Notes: generated by a model not told the origin, from the sequence alone. Counted from the stretch's first letter, positions 7,993 through 16,749 are shown. The stretch is DNA of 64,000 nucleotides from an uncultured Tidjanibacter sp. (GCA_947852905.1 CANTVF010000003.1:300552-364551); one strand, 5' to 3'. Numbers and translations: made by a program.

Positions 7993-9216
7993 ATGAAAAA
8001 TTCACTTCTGTTTACGCCGGCCTCCATTGGCCCGTTGACGTTGCGTAACCGCACGATACGGTCGGCAGCGTTCGAAAGCATGTGCGAGAATAATGCCCCG
8101 ACACAGCAACTTGAGGATTACCACCGTAGCGTAGCCGCAGGCGGCATCGGAATGACCACTCTGGCGTATGCGTCGGTGACGCGCAACGGACTTTCGTTCG
8201 AGCGCCAGTTGTGGCTGCGCCGCGAGATAGTTCCTGCTTTGCGAAAGATAACCGATGCCATACACCGCGAAGGGGCGGCAGCCTCAATACAGATAGGGCA
8301 CTGCGGCAACATGTCCAAAAGGAGCGTAGCCGGCGAGATGCCCGTTTCGGCATCCGGAGGTATAAATATATATTCCCCCACTTTAGTCCGTGCGTTGCGC
8401 GAAAGCGAGATCCGCGATATAGCGCGCGCTTTCGGCGAGGCTACGTCGTTGGCTCGCGAAGCCGGATTCGATGCGGTAGAGATGCATGCCGGTCACGGCT
8501 ATCTGCTCAGCCAGTTCCTGTCGCCGTATACCAATCATCGTCGCGACAGTTACGGAGGTTCGCTCGCCAACCGGATGCGTTTCATGAACATGGCCCTTTC
8601 GGAGGTCATGACGGCTGCCGGCGGCGATATGGCCGTGCTTGTCAAGACCAATATGCGCGACGGATTCAAGGGGGGCATAGAGATCGACGAAGGTCTTGAG
8701 ATAGCCAAGGAGCTGGAGCGGGGCGGCGCTCATGCGCTCGTGCTGAGCGGCGGTTTCGTGAGCCGTGCACCCATGTATGTTATGCGCGGAGAGATGCCGA
8801 TAAAGACTTTGACTCATTATATGAATTGCTGGTGGCTTAAGGCCGGTGTCCGCATGTTCGGTCGCATGATGATACCGTCGGTGCCGTTCAAGGAGTGTTA
8901 TTTTCTCGACGACGCTCTCAAGTTCCGTCGGGAACTGAAACTGCCGCTGGTGTATGTGGGCGGAATAGTGAATCGCGGCAACATAGAGACGGTGCTCGGC
9001 AACGGATTCGAGTTCGTGCAGATGGGGCGGTCGTTGATTACCCAACCCGACTTTGTAAACCGTATGAGGGAACATGACGACGATCCGTGTTACGGCAGCG
9101 GTTGCGAACACAAGAATTACTGTATCGCACGCATGTACACGATAGACATGAAGTGTTACAAGGACGTGCCCGACATGCCTGCCAAACTGAAACGCGAGAT
9201 AGACGGCGTACATTGA
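7993..9216 (+). CDS. Old Yellow Enzyme-family reductase, likely 5-beta-reductase (5BR)
   Basis: A 407-residue FMN-dependent TIM-barrel oxidoreductase of the OYE/2,4-dienoyl-CoA reductase family. The N terminus (LLFTPASIGPLTLRNRTIRS) and the block MHAGHGYLLSQFLSPYTNHR (around residue 165) are diagnostic. A C-terminal cysteine cluster, CYGSGCEHKNYC plus a Cys 11 residues on (about 369-391), resembles the 4Fe-4S ligands of dienoyl-CoA reductase and BaiCD. Unlike those proteins of about 640 residues, it lacks the C-terminal FAD/NAD(P) domains, so electrons must come from another partner or directly from a nicotinamide. With the adjacent 5-alpha-reductase and the downstream SDR it fits the bile-acid set in which an OYE member reduces 3-oxo-delta4 bile acids to the 5-beta form. 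Confidence 0.85.
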   Translation: MKNSLLFTPASIGPLTLRNRTIRSAAFESMCENNAPTQQLEDYHRSVAAGGIGMTTLAYASVTRNGLSFERQLWLRREIVPALRKITDAIHREGAAASIQIGHCGNMSKRSVAGEMPVSASGGINIYSPTLVRALRESEIRDIARAFGEATSLAREAGFDAVEMHAGHGYLLSQFLSPYTNHRRDSYGGSLANRMRFMNMALSEVMTAAGGDMAVLVKTNMRDGFKGGIEIDEGLEIAKELERGGAHALVLSGGFVSRAPMYVMRGEMPIKTLTHYMNCWWLKAGVRMFGRMMIPSVPFKECYFLDDALKFRRELKLPLVYVGGIVNRGNIETVLGNGFEFVQMGRSLITQPDFVNRMREHDDDPCYGSGCEHKNYCIARMYTIDMKCYKDVPDMPAKLKREIDGVH

Positions 9217-9578
9217 CGCGAATGCCTGACGCTGGTTGTAGCGGCCGTTGTTTCAGATCGTTTCTCCGGCGGTTTCGTGCGGGCGGCGTGCCGGTGACAG
9301 GCGTTGCGCGCAGACTTTTCCGTAACGGTGCAGGGGATGGCCGTGCCTTCGAGAGAGATTACTGTACCGTTACGATATGGATTTGTGCGGATTTATCGGA
9401 AATGCTGCTTGCTGCATTTTCGCGGCATCAGGGATGAAATGTCTGTCTGTTCGTTGTATGTGTTACGCGTGACCGGGTTATAAAATCATGTCGGATTTTT
9501 TTGTACGGCAGTAACTGTCGTTGCGAATCGTTTCCCGATAGTTTCGGAGTATTTGCTTTAGTGATTTTTCTGGACGGA
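9217..9578 (+). other. Gap between OYE and SDR genes
   Basis: 362 bases with no credible gene. A small hairpin AAATGC/GCATTT at 9400-9419 followed by TTTTCG could be a weak terminator, which would make the SDR a separate unit. The AT-rich stretch 9480-9570 is a likely promoter zone for the SDR, but no clean TAnnTTTG is present. Confidence 0.35.
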
Positions 9579-10391
9579 ATGAATAAGTCGTATAGTACAA
9601 ATGGCCATGGCGACCTTTGGGCTGTGGTGACGGGGGCCGGTTCCGGTATAGGATTGGCTTTCGCTCGTAATCTCGCCGGCCGCGGATACAATATATTCGC
9701 AGTAGGGCGGGAGATGGAACGTCTCCTGACGTGCCGCAGCGAGTTGGAATCCCGTTACGGGGTGAGGGTCGTTGCCGAAAGTATGGATCTGGCCTGTCCC
9801 GATTCCGCCGAACGGCTTTACGAACGTTATCTCGCAGCGGGAATCAGGGCGCAGGTGCTTGTAAACGATGCCGGAATGTTCATTTACAACGACATACTCG
9901 ACACTTCGCAGGATAGAATAGATGCCATACTGATGTTGCATATACGCACCGTAGCGACGTTGTGCCGGCTGTTCGCTGCGGATATGGCCTCTTCCGGTGG
10001 CGGACATATCGTGAACATGGCGTCGTATTCGGTATGGATGCCTTATCCCGGTATTGCGTTGTACAGCGCTACCAAGGCTTTCGTGAAGACGTTCTCCGTA
10101 GCCTTCGCTAAGGAGGTGTGCGAATGCGGCGTATCGGTTACGGCGGTGTCTCCTGCAGGTGTGGCTACCGATTTTTACGGTCTTCCGTCGAAACTTCAGA
10201 AGCTGGGGCGCAGGCTCGGAGTGTTGTTGACGCCCGATGCCGTGGCACGCAAGTCTTTGAAGGCGGCTTTCCGCGGCCGCAGGCACATAGTGCCCGGCTG
10301 GTATAACCGCATATTCATCCCCCTGTTGCAGCACATGCCCTCGTCGTGCGTGCGGCTGATAAGGCGCGAAACAAAACGATTCATGCGCTGA
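9579..10391 (+). CDS. Short-chain dehydrogenase, candidate hydroxysteroid dehydrogenase
   Basis: A 270-residue classical SDR with the Rossmann motif TGAGSGIG near residue 17, NDAG in the NNAG position, and the catalytic set Ser (NMASYS), Tyr and Lys (LYSATKAF) around residues 140-160. These enzymes oxidise or reduce hydroxyl/keto groups with NAD(P)H. Its position on the same strand after the 5AR and 5BR genes suggests a 3-hydroxysteroid dehydrogenase, as in Bacteroidetes that convert 3-oxo bile acids to iso forms, but SDR sequence alone does not reveal substrate. A longer frame begins at 9501; I prefer the ATG at 9579, which has a GGACGGA sequence just upstream and starts shortly before the Rossmann fold. 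The C-terminal half is longer and more basic than in FabG-like enzymes. Confidence 0.85.
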   Translation: MNKSYSTNGHGDLWAVVTGAGSGIGLAFARNLAGRGYNIFAVGREMERLLTCRSELESRYGVRVVAESMDLACPDSAERLYERYLAAGIRAQVLVNDAGMFIYNDILDTSQDRIDAILMLHIRTVATLCRLFAADMASSGGGHIVNMASYSVWMPYPGIALYSATKAFVKTFSVAFAKEVCECGVSVTAVSPAGVATDFYGLPSKLQKLGRRLGVLLTPDAVARKSLKAAFRGRRHIVPGWYNRIFIPLLQHMPSSCVRLIRRETKRFMR

Positions 10392-10458
10392 TTGTTATGC
10401 CGGCATATACGGCGGAGAGTTGCCGACCGTGCATACAGGAACGGTAGTGATATACCTG

Positions 10459-10490
10459 AAAAGGGAGGCCTTAGCGAAGACCTCCCTTTT
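10459..10490. terminator. Bidirectional terminator
   Basis: AAAAGGGAGG (10459-10468) pairs with CCTCCCTTTT (10481-10490), with a further CTT/AAG inside past one mismatch. It lies between the convergent SDR and efp genes and carries T-tracts on both strands. Confidence 0.85.
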
Positions 10491-10539
10491 CCATGTGTCG
10501 GACGACACTTGCCGGAATGTTTGCCGGCTGGTCGTTTCG

Positions 10540-11106
10540 TTATTTTATCCTTTCGTAGTATTCGCGGGTGCGAGTGTCTACGCGTATCTTGTCGCCGGTG
10601 TTGATGAACAGGGGCACCTTAACCGTTGCGCCGGTGTTTACCGTAGCGGCTTTCAACGAGTTGGAGGATGCCGTATCGCCCTTGATGCCGGGTTCGGTAT
10701 AGGTTACCTCCATGTCTACGATAGGGGGCAGCTCGGCCGACAGAACGATCTCCTTGTCAGTGTGAAACATTACCTCCACGATCTGGCCGTCGGTCATCAG
10801 GTCTGCGTTTTCGATCATCTTCTTGTCTATGGTGATCTCCTCGAATGTTTCCGTGTGCATGAAGTGCGCGCCGAGGTCGTCCTCATAGGTGAACTGGTAG
10901 GGGCGGCGTTCCACGCGTACCGGCTCTATCTTTTCGCCTGCCGAAAAGGTCTTTTCGAGGATACGTCCGTTTTCGAGGTTTTTGAGTTTGGTACGCACGA
11001 ATGCGGGACCCTTGCCCGGTTTTACGTGCAGGAATTCCACGACGCTCACCGTCTTGCCGTCGAGTTCGATGCACATGCCGTTCTTTATGTCTGCTGTTGT
11101 TGCCAT
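10540..11106 (-). CDS. efp: Translation elongation factor P
   Basis: A 188-residue EF-P, the normal length. It relieves ribosome stalling at polyproline stretches. The KOW-like N-terminal domain carries the tip loop VKPGKGPAF, with Lys32 at the position that is modified in other bacteria; the two OB domains follow, ending in the typical [17 protein letters not shown]. No lysyl-modification genes are nearby. It is monocistronic, with its own -7 box and terminator. Confidence 0.97.
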   Translation of the reverse strand: MATTADIKNGMCIELDGKTVSVVEFLHVKPGKGPAFVRTKLKNLENGRILEKTFSAGEKIEPVRVERRPYQFTYEDDLGAHFMHTETFEEITIDKKMIENADLMTDGQIVEVMFHTDKEIVLSAELPPIVDMEVTYTEPGIKGDTASSNSLKAATVNTGATVKVPLFINTGDKIRVDTRTREYYERIK

Positions 11107-11182
11107 TTTGTTTATGATTTTGTTTACGAAATTTCGTCGTGATATTTCCCCTTATGGCGGGGTGCGGCCGTATAAAACAGGA

Positions 11183-11190
11183 CAAAGTTA
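11183..11190 (-). promoter_or_regulatory. -7 box of efp
   Basis: The minus strand reads TAACTTTG, a consensus TAnnTTTG, about 77 bases before the efp start. A TTTCG at roughly the -33 position is a poor match. Confidence 0.55.
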
Positions 11191-11356
11191 CGATTTTTTC
11201 CCGAAACACGAAATAGGTGTGTAATGGTGTGTTGGCGAGAGCGTTGGATTGGTGTCACGGCACGTCTTGCACATACCGGGGAGTAGTTCCGGGCGGTTTG
11301 TCGTGTCGGCGGTATCTTTCCGTTTGACAGGTGTCGTATAAGTAGGGGAGGGAAGG

Positions 11357-11929
11357 TTAGCGGGCATTAGTGTCTCCGCCGTTCCAGCGGTAGCGGTCGC
11401 CCGGCAGACCGGCCGCTTTCATGATCCTCTCCGCCACGGTATCGCACAACTCTTCGATATTGCAGGCATGGGAGTAGAATGAAGGCGAGGCGGGAAGAAT
11501 CACCGCGCCGCATTCGGACAGTGCGGTCAGATTGTGCAAATGTATCGTACTGAGCGGCGTTTCCCTTACGACGAGTATCAGCTTGCCGCGTTCCTTCAGC
11601 ATCACGTCCGCGGCACGCGATATGAGGTCTCCGGATATGCCTCCGGCTATACGTCCGGCACACCCCATGGAGCACGGCACTACTATCATGGCCTCGTAGT
11701 CGGCCGAGCCGGAGGCGGGTGCCGCGAACATGTCGTCGTTGTCGAATATCTCCACGCGCGGATCGTCGGTCGGTACGTTTTCCCCTTCGTATTGGGCGAC
11801 GGCCTGTCCGTTTCGGCTGAATATGAGTGCGATATGTTCCAGTTCGTCTACTTGTACGAGTCGTTCCACTATCTTGCGGGCATATATTGCGCCGCTGGCT
11901 CCCGTGACGGCTACTATTATCTTTTTCAT
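11357..11929 (-). CDS. ubiX: UbiX-type flavin prenyltransferase
   Basis: A 190-residue flavoprotein that prenylates reduced FMN to make the cofactor of UbiD-type decarboxylases. The motifs are clear: TGASGAIYA at residues 9-17, VVPCSMGCAGRIA near 83, and VVRETPLSTIHLHNL near 120, the loop that binds the prenyl phosphate and flavin. Length is typical of UbiX/Pad1 proteins. No UbiD-like partner is seen in this window. In Bacteroidetes, which use menaquinone, the UbiD partner often acts in the futalosine route or in aromatic acid metabolism. Monocistronic by spacing; no clear promoter consensus upstream. Confidence 0.92.
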   Translation of the reverse strand: MKKIIVAVTGASGAIYARKIVERLVQVDELEHIALIFSRNGQAVAQYEGENVPTDDPRVEIFDNDDMFAAPASGSADYEAMIVVPCSMGCAGRIAGGISGDLISRAADVMLKERGKLILVVRETPLSTIHLHNLTALSECGAVILPASPSFYSHACNIEELCDTVAERIMKAAGLPGDRYRWNGGDTNAR

Positions 11930-12074
11930 GATTTCTCTGCGGTAAGTTCCGCTAAGTTATGGAATTTTCCGTTACGGAGGTTTTGCGGTTTAGGCGCCTA
12001 TCGTAATCGGGTGTCGTTGATTTGCGGGAGGAATGATCGGCGGTGTTTTGCGCTCGGGTGCGGTGGTCGGAGCG

Positions 12075-12683
12075 TTATTTGCATATGGTCCCGAATTCCA
12101 GCCCGACGGATTTTATATATTCTATGGTACGCGGCAGGGCATATCCGGTATTCGGGAAGGCTTTATGCGAATCGTGGAATACTATGACAGAGCCGCCCTT
12201 TACGCACGAAATTACATTGTCGAGACATTTTTCCGGGGATATTGACTGCGAATAGTCGCGGCTCACGACATCTCCCATGACGAGACGGTAATCGCGGGAG
12301 AGTAGGCGACATTGCGATTTGGTGATTCGTCCGTAAGGCGGGCGGTAAATGTCCGACGAAAGCAGCTGGTTGGCGAGCTCCACGTCGTTTACGTATTCTT
12401 CGCGGTCGGTGCGCCAGCCTTTGAGGTGACTGTAGGAGTGGTTGCCTATCTTGTGGCCTCCGTCCGTTATCATTCTGAAAAGTTCCGGGTGGCGTTCGGC
12501 ATTGCGTCCCAGACAGAAAAACGTTGCTTTCACGTCGTAGACCGCCAGTATTTCCAGTATGCGCGGGGTTATTTCCGGGGTGGGGCCGTCGTCGAAGGTA
12601 AGGTATACCTTGCTGCGGTCTTCCATGCGCCAGGTCATGTCAGGCAGCAGCAGTTTCACTATGTTGAAAAGTGCGCACCCCAT
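12075..12683 (-). CDS. Polysaccharide deacetylase (NodB/CE4 family)
   Basis: A 202-residue carbohydrate esterase family 4 protein. The NodB motifs are in order: YLTFDDGPTPE (motif 1, catalytic Asp and metal Asp, about residues 27-37), HSYSH (motif 2, metal His pair, about 82), RPPYGR (motif 3, about 113) and IVFHDSHKA (motif 5, about 168). CE4 enzymes remove N- or O-acetyl groups from peptidoglycan or other glycans using a divalent metal. A short hydrophobic N terminus (MGCALFNIVKLLLP) may act as a membrane anchor but is not a standard cleavable signal. The gene diverges from the DUF4837 lipoprotein, with overlapping promoter regions. Confidence 0.88.
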   Translation of the reverse strand: MGCALFNIVKLLLPDMTWRMEDRSKVYLTFDDGPTPEITPRILEILAVYDVKATFFCLGRNAERHPELFRMITDGGHKIGNHSYSHLKGWRTDREEYVNDVELANQLLSSDIYRPPYGRITKSQCRLLSRDYRLVMGDVVSRDYSQSISPEKCLDNVISCVKGGSVIVFHDSHKAFPNTGYALPRTIEYIKSVGLEFGTICK

Positions 12684-12705
12684 CGTTCTGTTGTTTATCG
12701 GACGG

Positions 12706-12713
12706 CAAAGTTA
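12706..12713 (-). promoter_or_regulatory. -7 box of polysaccharide deacetylase gene
   Basis: The minus strand reads TAACTTTG, about 23 bases before the start codon. It lies only 6 bases from the -33 element of the divergent promoter, so RNA polymerase probably cannot occupy both. Confidence 0.6.
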
Positions 12714-12719
12714 ATACCA

Positions 12720-12753
12720 TTTGGCCGAATCGCCTTATTTTTACTTATCTTTG
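12720..12753 (+). promoter_or_regulatory. Promoter of DUF4837 lipoprotein gene
   Basis: TTTG at 12720-12723 and TATCTTTG at 12746-12753 with 22 bases between. It supports the start at 12824, giving a leader of about 65 bases, and rules out the longer frame from 12671. Confidence 0.7.
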
Positions 12754-12823
12754 TTTCGGGGGCGTGTCGGAGTGTATACGTCCGGCATATTTGTTGAAGA
12801 TTTCGGAAAAAACATTCGTGCTT

Positions 12824-13828
12824 ATGAAACCTTATCACATGTTGCGTTTTATTGCCGCGGCAGCGGCGATGTGTCTGTTGCAGGCGTCCTGCGGTGGCGG
12901 GGGAAATACTATGAGTAGTGCCGGCGGCCGACCTTACGAAGTGGTCGTGTCCATAGGGCAGGAGCAGTGGAACGGGGCGGTCGGCGATACTCTCCGTGCG
13001 GTGCTGTTCGAGCCGGTGCCCATGCTCAACCAGATAGAACCGAAGTTCGACATTGCGAGAGTGGATCCGTCGGCTCTCAAGGACGTTGTACTGAAGCACC
13101 GCAACATTATGGAAATAAAGATCGTGCCCGGCAGCGGCGAGCCGCAGTCGGTAGCCCGGTACAACATGTATGCTCGTCCGCAACTTATTCTGACGCTTAC
13201 GGCTCCGACCGACAGTGCCATGGTAGCCTATCTGGACGAGAACAGGACGGCGATACAATATTTGTTCGAGGTGGCCGAGCGCGACAGGGCTGTCGCCAAC
13301 AATCTCAAATACGGAGAGAAAGGCATAGATCGCGAAATATTCAAGAAGTTCGGATTCGACATGAATATTCCGCGCGGATTCTCCATACGCAGTCAGGGCG
13401 ATGATTTCATGTGGATAGGCAGCGATAACCGTACCACGATACAGGGTATAGCCATATATTCTTATCCATACTCAGGTCGCGCCGATTTTCTGCCGGAGAA
13501 CCTCATAAAACGCCGCAACGAATTCATGGGGCGTATTCCGGGACCGTCGGAAGGCTCGTACATGATTACGGGCGATTATCTGGAGCCGGAGGTAACGTAT
13601 ACGAAAATCGACGGCAGGCAGTGGGCCGAAATGCACGGTCTGTGGCAGGTGGCCAACGATTTCATGGGAGGTCCGTTCGTCAGCTTCTCCACTCTGGACA
13701 AGGTTACGGGCAGAGTCGTTACGATAGACTGTTTCGTGCATTCGCCGAAAGAGCATAAACGGAATTCGCTTCATCAGTTGGAACATACGGTCTATTCGGT
13801 GAAATTTCCGGCAGCGCCGGCAGAATGA
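12824..13828 (+). CDS. DUF4837-family lipoprotein
   Basis: A 334-residue lipoprotein. The signal peptide MKPYHMLRFIAAAAAMCLLQ ends in a lipobox with Cys (LLQASCGGGG), so the protein is exported and lipidated. The mature part has no motif I can name beyond its overall likeness to the DUF4837 family of Bacteroidetes, which is of this length and always lipidated; no function is known for it. The aromatic-rich C-terminal half with GGPFVSFSTLDKVTG looks like a folded globular domain rather than repeats. I chose the ATG at 12824 because an upstream promoter overlaps the longer frame and the lipobox fits only this start. Confidence 0.8.
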   Translation: MKPYHMLRFIAAAAAMCLLQASCGGGGNTMSSAGGRPYEVVVSIGQEQWNGAVGDTLRAVLFEPVPMLNQIEPKFDIARVDPSALKDVVLKHRNIMEIKIVPGSGEPQSVARYNMYARPQLILTLTAPTDSAMVAYLDENRTAIQYLFEVAERDRAVANNLKYGEKGIDREIFKKFGFDMNIPRGFSIRSQGDDFMWIGSDNRTTIQGIAIYSYPYSGRADFLPENLIKRRNEFMGRIPGPSEGSYMITGDYLEPEVTYTKIDGRQWAEMHGLWQVANDFMGGPFVSFSTLDKVTGRVVTIDCFVHSPKEHKRNSLHQLEHTVYSVKFPAAPAE

Positions 13829-13851
13829 CATATCAGTGACCGAAATATATG

Positions 13852-13879
13852 ATTCGGAGAGTCGGCAGACTCTCCGAAT
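13852..13879. terminator. Inverted repeat after DUF4837 gene
   Basis: ATTCGGAGAGT (13852-13862) pairs with ACTCTCCGAAT (13869-13879). There is no U-run, so it is a weak or Rho-assisted stop, or an mRNA end-protecting hairpin. Confidence 0.5.
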
Positions 13880-13888
13880 GGGGTCAAA

Positions 13889-13921
13889 GGTACGTTTCCT
13901 TACGTGAGACGTGCCTTTTTT
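13889..13921 (+). terminator. Intrinsic terminator
   Basis: GGTACGT (13889-13895) pairs with ACGTGCC (13909-13915, one G-U) and is followed by six T's (13916-13921). It forms a tandem stop with the hairpin just upstream. Confidence 0.65.
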
Positions 13922-14034
13922 ATTATTGTGGCAATAGTGCCGGTCGTGTGAGTATCGGAAAAACCTATGTCTTCATAAGAATATACAATGGTTGTGATTT
14001 CCAGTGTTTTGTGTGGACGGATATAATATCCGGG

Positions 14035-14065
14035 ATTGTTTATCCGTCTTTATTAAGTACCTTTG
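14035..14065 (+). promoter_or_regulatory. Promoter of hydE-hydG-hydF
   Basis: ATTG at 14035-14038 and TACCTTTG at 14058-14065, 19 bases apart. The leader to the hydE ATG is about 50 bases. Confidence 0.65.
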
Positions 14066-14121
14066 CGACGGGGTAACGGCACGGGGCCGTATGCGACCCG
14101 CGCTGGTATTTATTGCACGAC

Positions 14122-15189
14122 ATGAATTCTCTGATAGACAAATTGAGTATCGAAGGCAGACTGTCTACCCAAGAGTACAGGAGCCTGCTGGCCTGTGCCG
14201 ACGACGATGCCGTCAGGGAGTATGCTGCCTCCCGTGCACGCGAGACGGCTTTGGCGCGTTTCGGTAACGGCATATACATACGCGGTCTTATCGAGGTGTC
14301 CAACGTGTGTCGCAATGACTGCTATTACTGCGGAATACGTCGCAGTAACCGTAACGTCAGTCGTTACAGCCTCTCGTATGAAGAGATAATGGAGTGTTGC
14401 CGTACCGGGTATGCGCTGGGTTTCCGAACGTTCGTAATGCAAGGCGGGGAGATATCCGGGGCTGCCGACGAGGCGATAACAGATACCGTCCGCGCTGTCC
14501 GCGCCGAATTTCCCGATTGCGCGATAACGCTGTCTCTGGGGGAGAAGAGAAGGGAAGTTTACCAGCGTTTTTTCGACGCCGGAGCCAACCGTTATCTGCT
14601 GCGTCACGAGACCGTTACTCCGGATCATTACGGGCGTCTGCATCCGGCGGAGATGTCGCTCGAGGGCAGGTTGCATTGTCTGTACGACCTGCGCGAGATA
14701 GGGTTTCAGACAGGGACCGGTATAATGGTAGGTAGCCCTTATCAGACGTTGGACAATATCGTGGCCGACGTCCTGTTCATAGAGAAGTTCAGACCTCAGA
14801 TGATAGGGTTGGGTCCGTATTTGCCTCAGCACGATACTCCTTTCGCCGCATTTCCGGCTGGCAGCATGAACATGACGCTAATGTTGCTTTCCGTATTCAG
14901 GCTCATGTTTCCCGATGCGCTGATTCCGTCGACTACTGCATTGGCTACCATCGCTCCGCAGGGACGGGAACTCGGCATACTTGCCGGCGCCAATGTGGTC
15001 ATGCCTAACCTGTCGCCGGCCGATACGCGTGCGCATTATGCTCTCTACGACAATAAGCGGGCGACAGGTACCGAGGCCGCCGAAGGATTACGGGCGCTGG
15101 AGGCGCAGTTGGAAAGCATAGGATACCGCATATCGTTCGACCGGGGCGATTATTCGCCTTCGGGCGGCGTGCGTCCGGCCGGAGGCTGA
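14122..15189 (+). CDS. hydE: [FeFe]-hydrogenase maturase HydE (radical SAM)
   Basis: A 355-residue radical SAM enzyme that helps build the dithiomethylamine/2Fe precursor of the H-cluster. The cluster motif CRNDCYYC (CX3CX2C) is followed by GIRRSNRNVSRYSLS, a pattern typical of HydE and its BioB-like relatives. The end of the barrel shows PSTTALATIAPQGRELGI and NVVMPNLSP, both HydE-like. I take the ATG at 14122 (MNSLIDKL); a TTG three codons earlier (14113) is possible but less likely. It is the first gene of a maturation operon with hydG (97 bases downstream) and hydF. Confidence 0.92.
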   Translation: MNSLIDKLSIEGRLSTQEYRSLLACADDDAVREYAASRARETALARFGNGIYIRGLIEVSNVCRNDCYYCGIRRSNRNVSRYSLSYEEIMECCRTGYALGFRTFVMQGGEISGAADEAITDTVRAVRAEFPDCAITLSLGEKRREVYQRFFDAGANRYLLRHETVTPDHYGRLHPAEMSLEGRLHCLYDLREIGFQTGTGIMVGSPYQTLDNIVADVLFIEKFRPQMIGLGPYLPQHDTPFAAFPAGSMNMTLMLLSVFRLMFPDALIPSTTALATIAPQGRELGILAGANVVMPNLSPADTRAHYALYDNKRATGTEAAEGLRALEAQLESIGYRISFDRGDYSPSGGVRPAGG

Positions 15190-15286
15190 GGCAGCGCCGG
15201 CTGTGACATGAAATTAAAATAACCCAGAGGCGCATACATGATATTGCCTGCACCCCGGATAAAGATAAAACAGTAAAACAGATAAA

Positions 15287-16705
15287 ATGTACGACGTAAA
15301 ATCTAAATCTGCCGAGGAGTTCATAGACCACGGTGAAATTCTGGAGACAATGGAGTATGCCCGCGCCAACCGCGCCAACCGTACTCTCATAGAGGGTATC
15401 CTCGACAAGGCCGAGAAAGCCGCCGGACTTACCCATCGCGAGGCTGCCGTGTTGCTGGAGTGCGAACTGGATGACCTCAACGAGCGTATGTTCGCGCTCG
15501 CACGCAGGATCAAGGAGAAGATATACGGCAACAGGATCGTCATGTTCGCGCCGCTTTACCTATCCAACTATTGCGTGAACGGATGTACCTACTGTCCGTA
15601 CCATGCCAAGAACAAGACCATGCCCCGCAAGAAACTGACGCAGGAGGAGATCGAACGCGAGGTTATCGCATTGCAGGACATGGGACACAAGCGCCTTGCC
15701 CTTGAAGCCGGCGAACACCCTTACAATACGATAGAGTATATTCTGGAAAGTATCAATACGATATACAACGTCAAGCACCGCAACGGGGCGATACGGCGCG
15801 TCAATGTCAACATAGCCGCCACGACAGTGGAGAATTACCGCCGTCTGGCCGATGCTGGCATAGGTACTTACATACTTTTTCAGGAAACATACAACAAGGA
15901 GAATTACGAAAAGCTGCATCCTTACGGTCCGAAGAGCAATTATGCGTACCATACCGAAGCCATGGATAGAGCCATGGAAGGCGGCATAGACGACGTCGGC
16001 ATAGGCGTGCTTTTCGGACTGAGCGGTTATCTGTACGACTTCATAGGACTGCTCATGCATGCCGAGCATCTCGAAGCCGCTTGCGGCGTGGGACCGCATA
16101 CCATAAGCGTTCCGAGAATATGTCCGGCCGACGATATAGACGTGGCCGAATTCGAGAACGCCCTGCCGGACGAGATATTCCACAAGATAGTGGCGGCGAT
16201 CCGCATAAGCGTTCCCTATACCGGAATGATAATATCAACCCGCGAATCGCAGACCTCGCGCAAGAAAGTGCTCGAACTGGGCGTGTCGCAGATAAGCGGC
16301 GGGTCGCACACTTCGGTAGGCGGTTATGACGAGGCCGACAAACCGGTCGAGGGGGATACCGCTCAGTTCGACGTCAGCGACCACCGTACGTTGGACGAGG
16401 TGATTGCATGGCTCATCGACCTCGGTTACGTACCGAGTTTTTGTACGGCCTGTTATCGTTTGGGGCGTACCGGCGACCGTTTCATGTCGCTCGTAAAGAC
16501 CGGACAGATAGCCAACTGTTGTGCGCCCAATGCGCTCATGACCCTGAAGGAGTATCTTATGGATTACGCTTCGCCTGCGACCAGACTGAAGGGTGAGAAG
16601 ATGATAGCCGAACAGATGACCAAAGTGCCGAACGAGAAGGTGCGTGCCAAAGCTATGGAAAACCTCGAAGCCATAGAGAGGGGGGAACGCGATTTCAGAT
16701 TCTGA
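15287..16705 (+). CDS. hydG: [FeFe]-hydrogenase maturase HydG (radical SAM)
   Basis: A 472-residue radical SAM tyrosine lyase that makes the CO and cyanide ligands of the H-cluster. The N-terminal motif is CVNGCTYCPYH (CX3CX2C, about residue 98), and the C-terminal auxiliary cluster ligands are FCTACYRLGRTGDRFM and IANCCAPNAL (about 385-425). The length and the ThiH-like barrel with ISGGSHTSVGGY match HydG rather than ThiH, which lacks the C-terminal CX2C region. It lies between hydE and hydF in one operon. Confidence 0.96.
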   Translation: MYDVKSKSAEEFIDHGEILETMEYARANRANRTLIEGILDKAEKAAGLTHREAAVLLECELDDLNERMFALARRIKEKIYGNRIVMFAPLYLSNYCVNGCTYCPYHAKNKTMPRKKLTQEEIEREVIALQDMGHKRLALEAGEHPYNTIEYILESINTIYNVKHRNGAIRRVNVNIAATTVENYRRLADAGIGTYILFQETYNKENYEKLHPYGPKSNYAYHTEAMDRAMEGGIDDVGIGVLFGLSGYLYDFIGLLMHAEHLEAACGVGPHTISVPRICPADDIDVAEFENALPDEIFHKIVAAIRISVPYTGMIISTRESQTSRKKVLELGVSQISGGSHTSVGGYDEADKPVEGDTAQFDVSDHRTLDEVIAWLIDLGYVPSFCTACYRLGRTGDRFMSLVKTGQIANCCAPNALMTLKEYLMDYASPATRLKGEKMIAEQMTKVPNEKVRAKAMENLEAIERGERDFRF

Positions 16706-16749
16706 CGCTGACGGGAAGTCGGAAATATAACCGGATATAAGTTAGGGAT

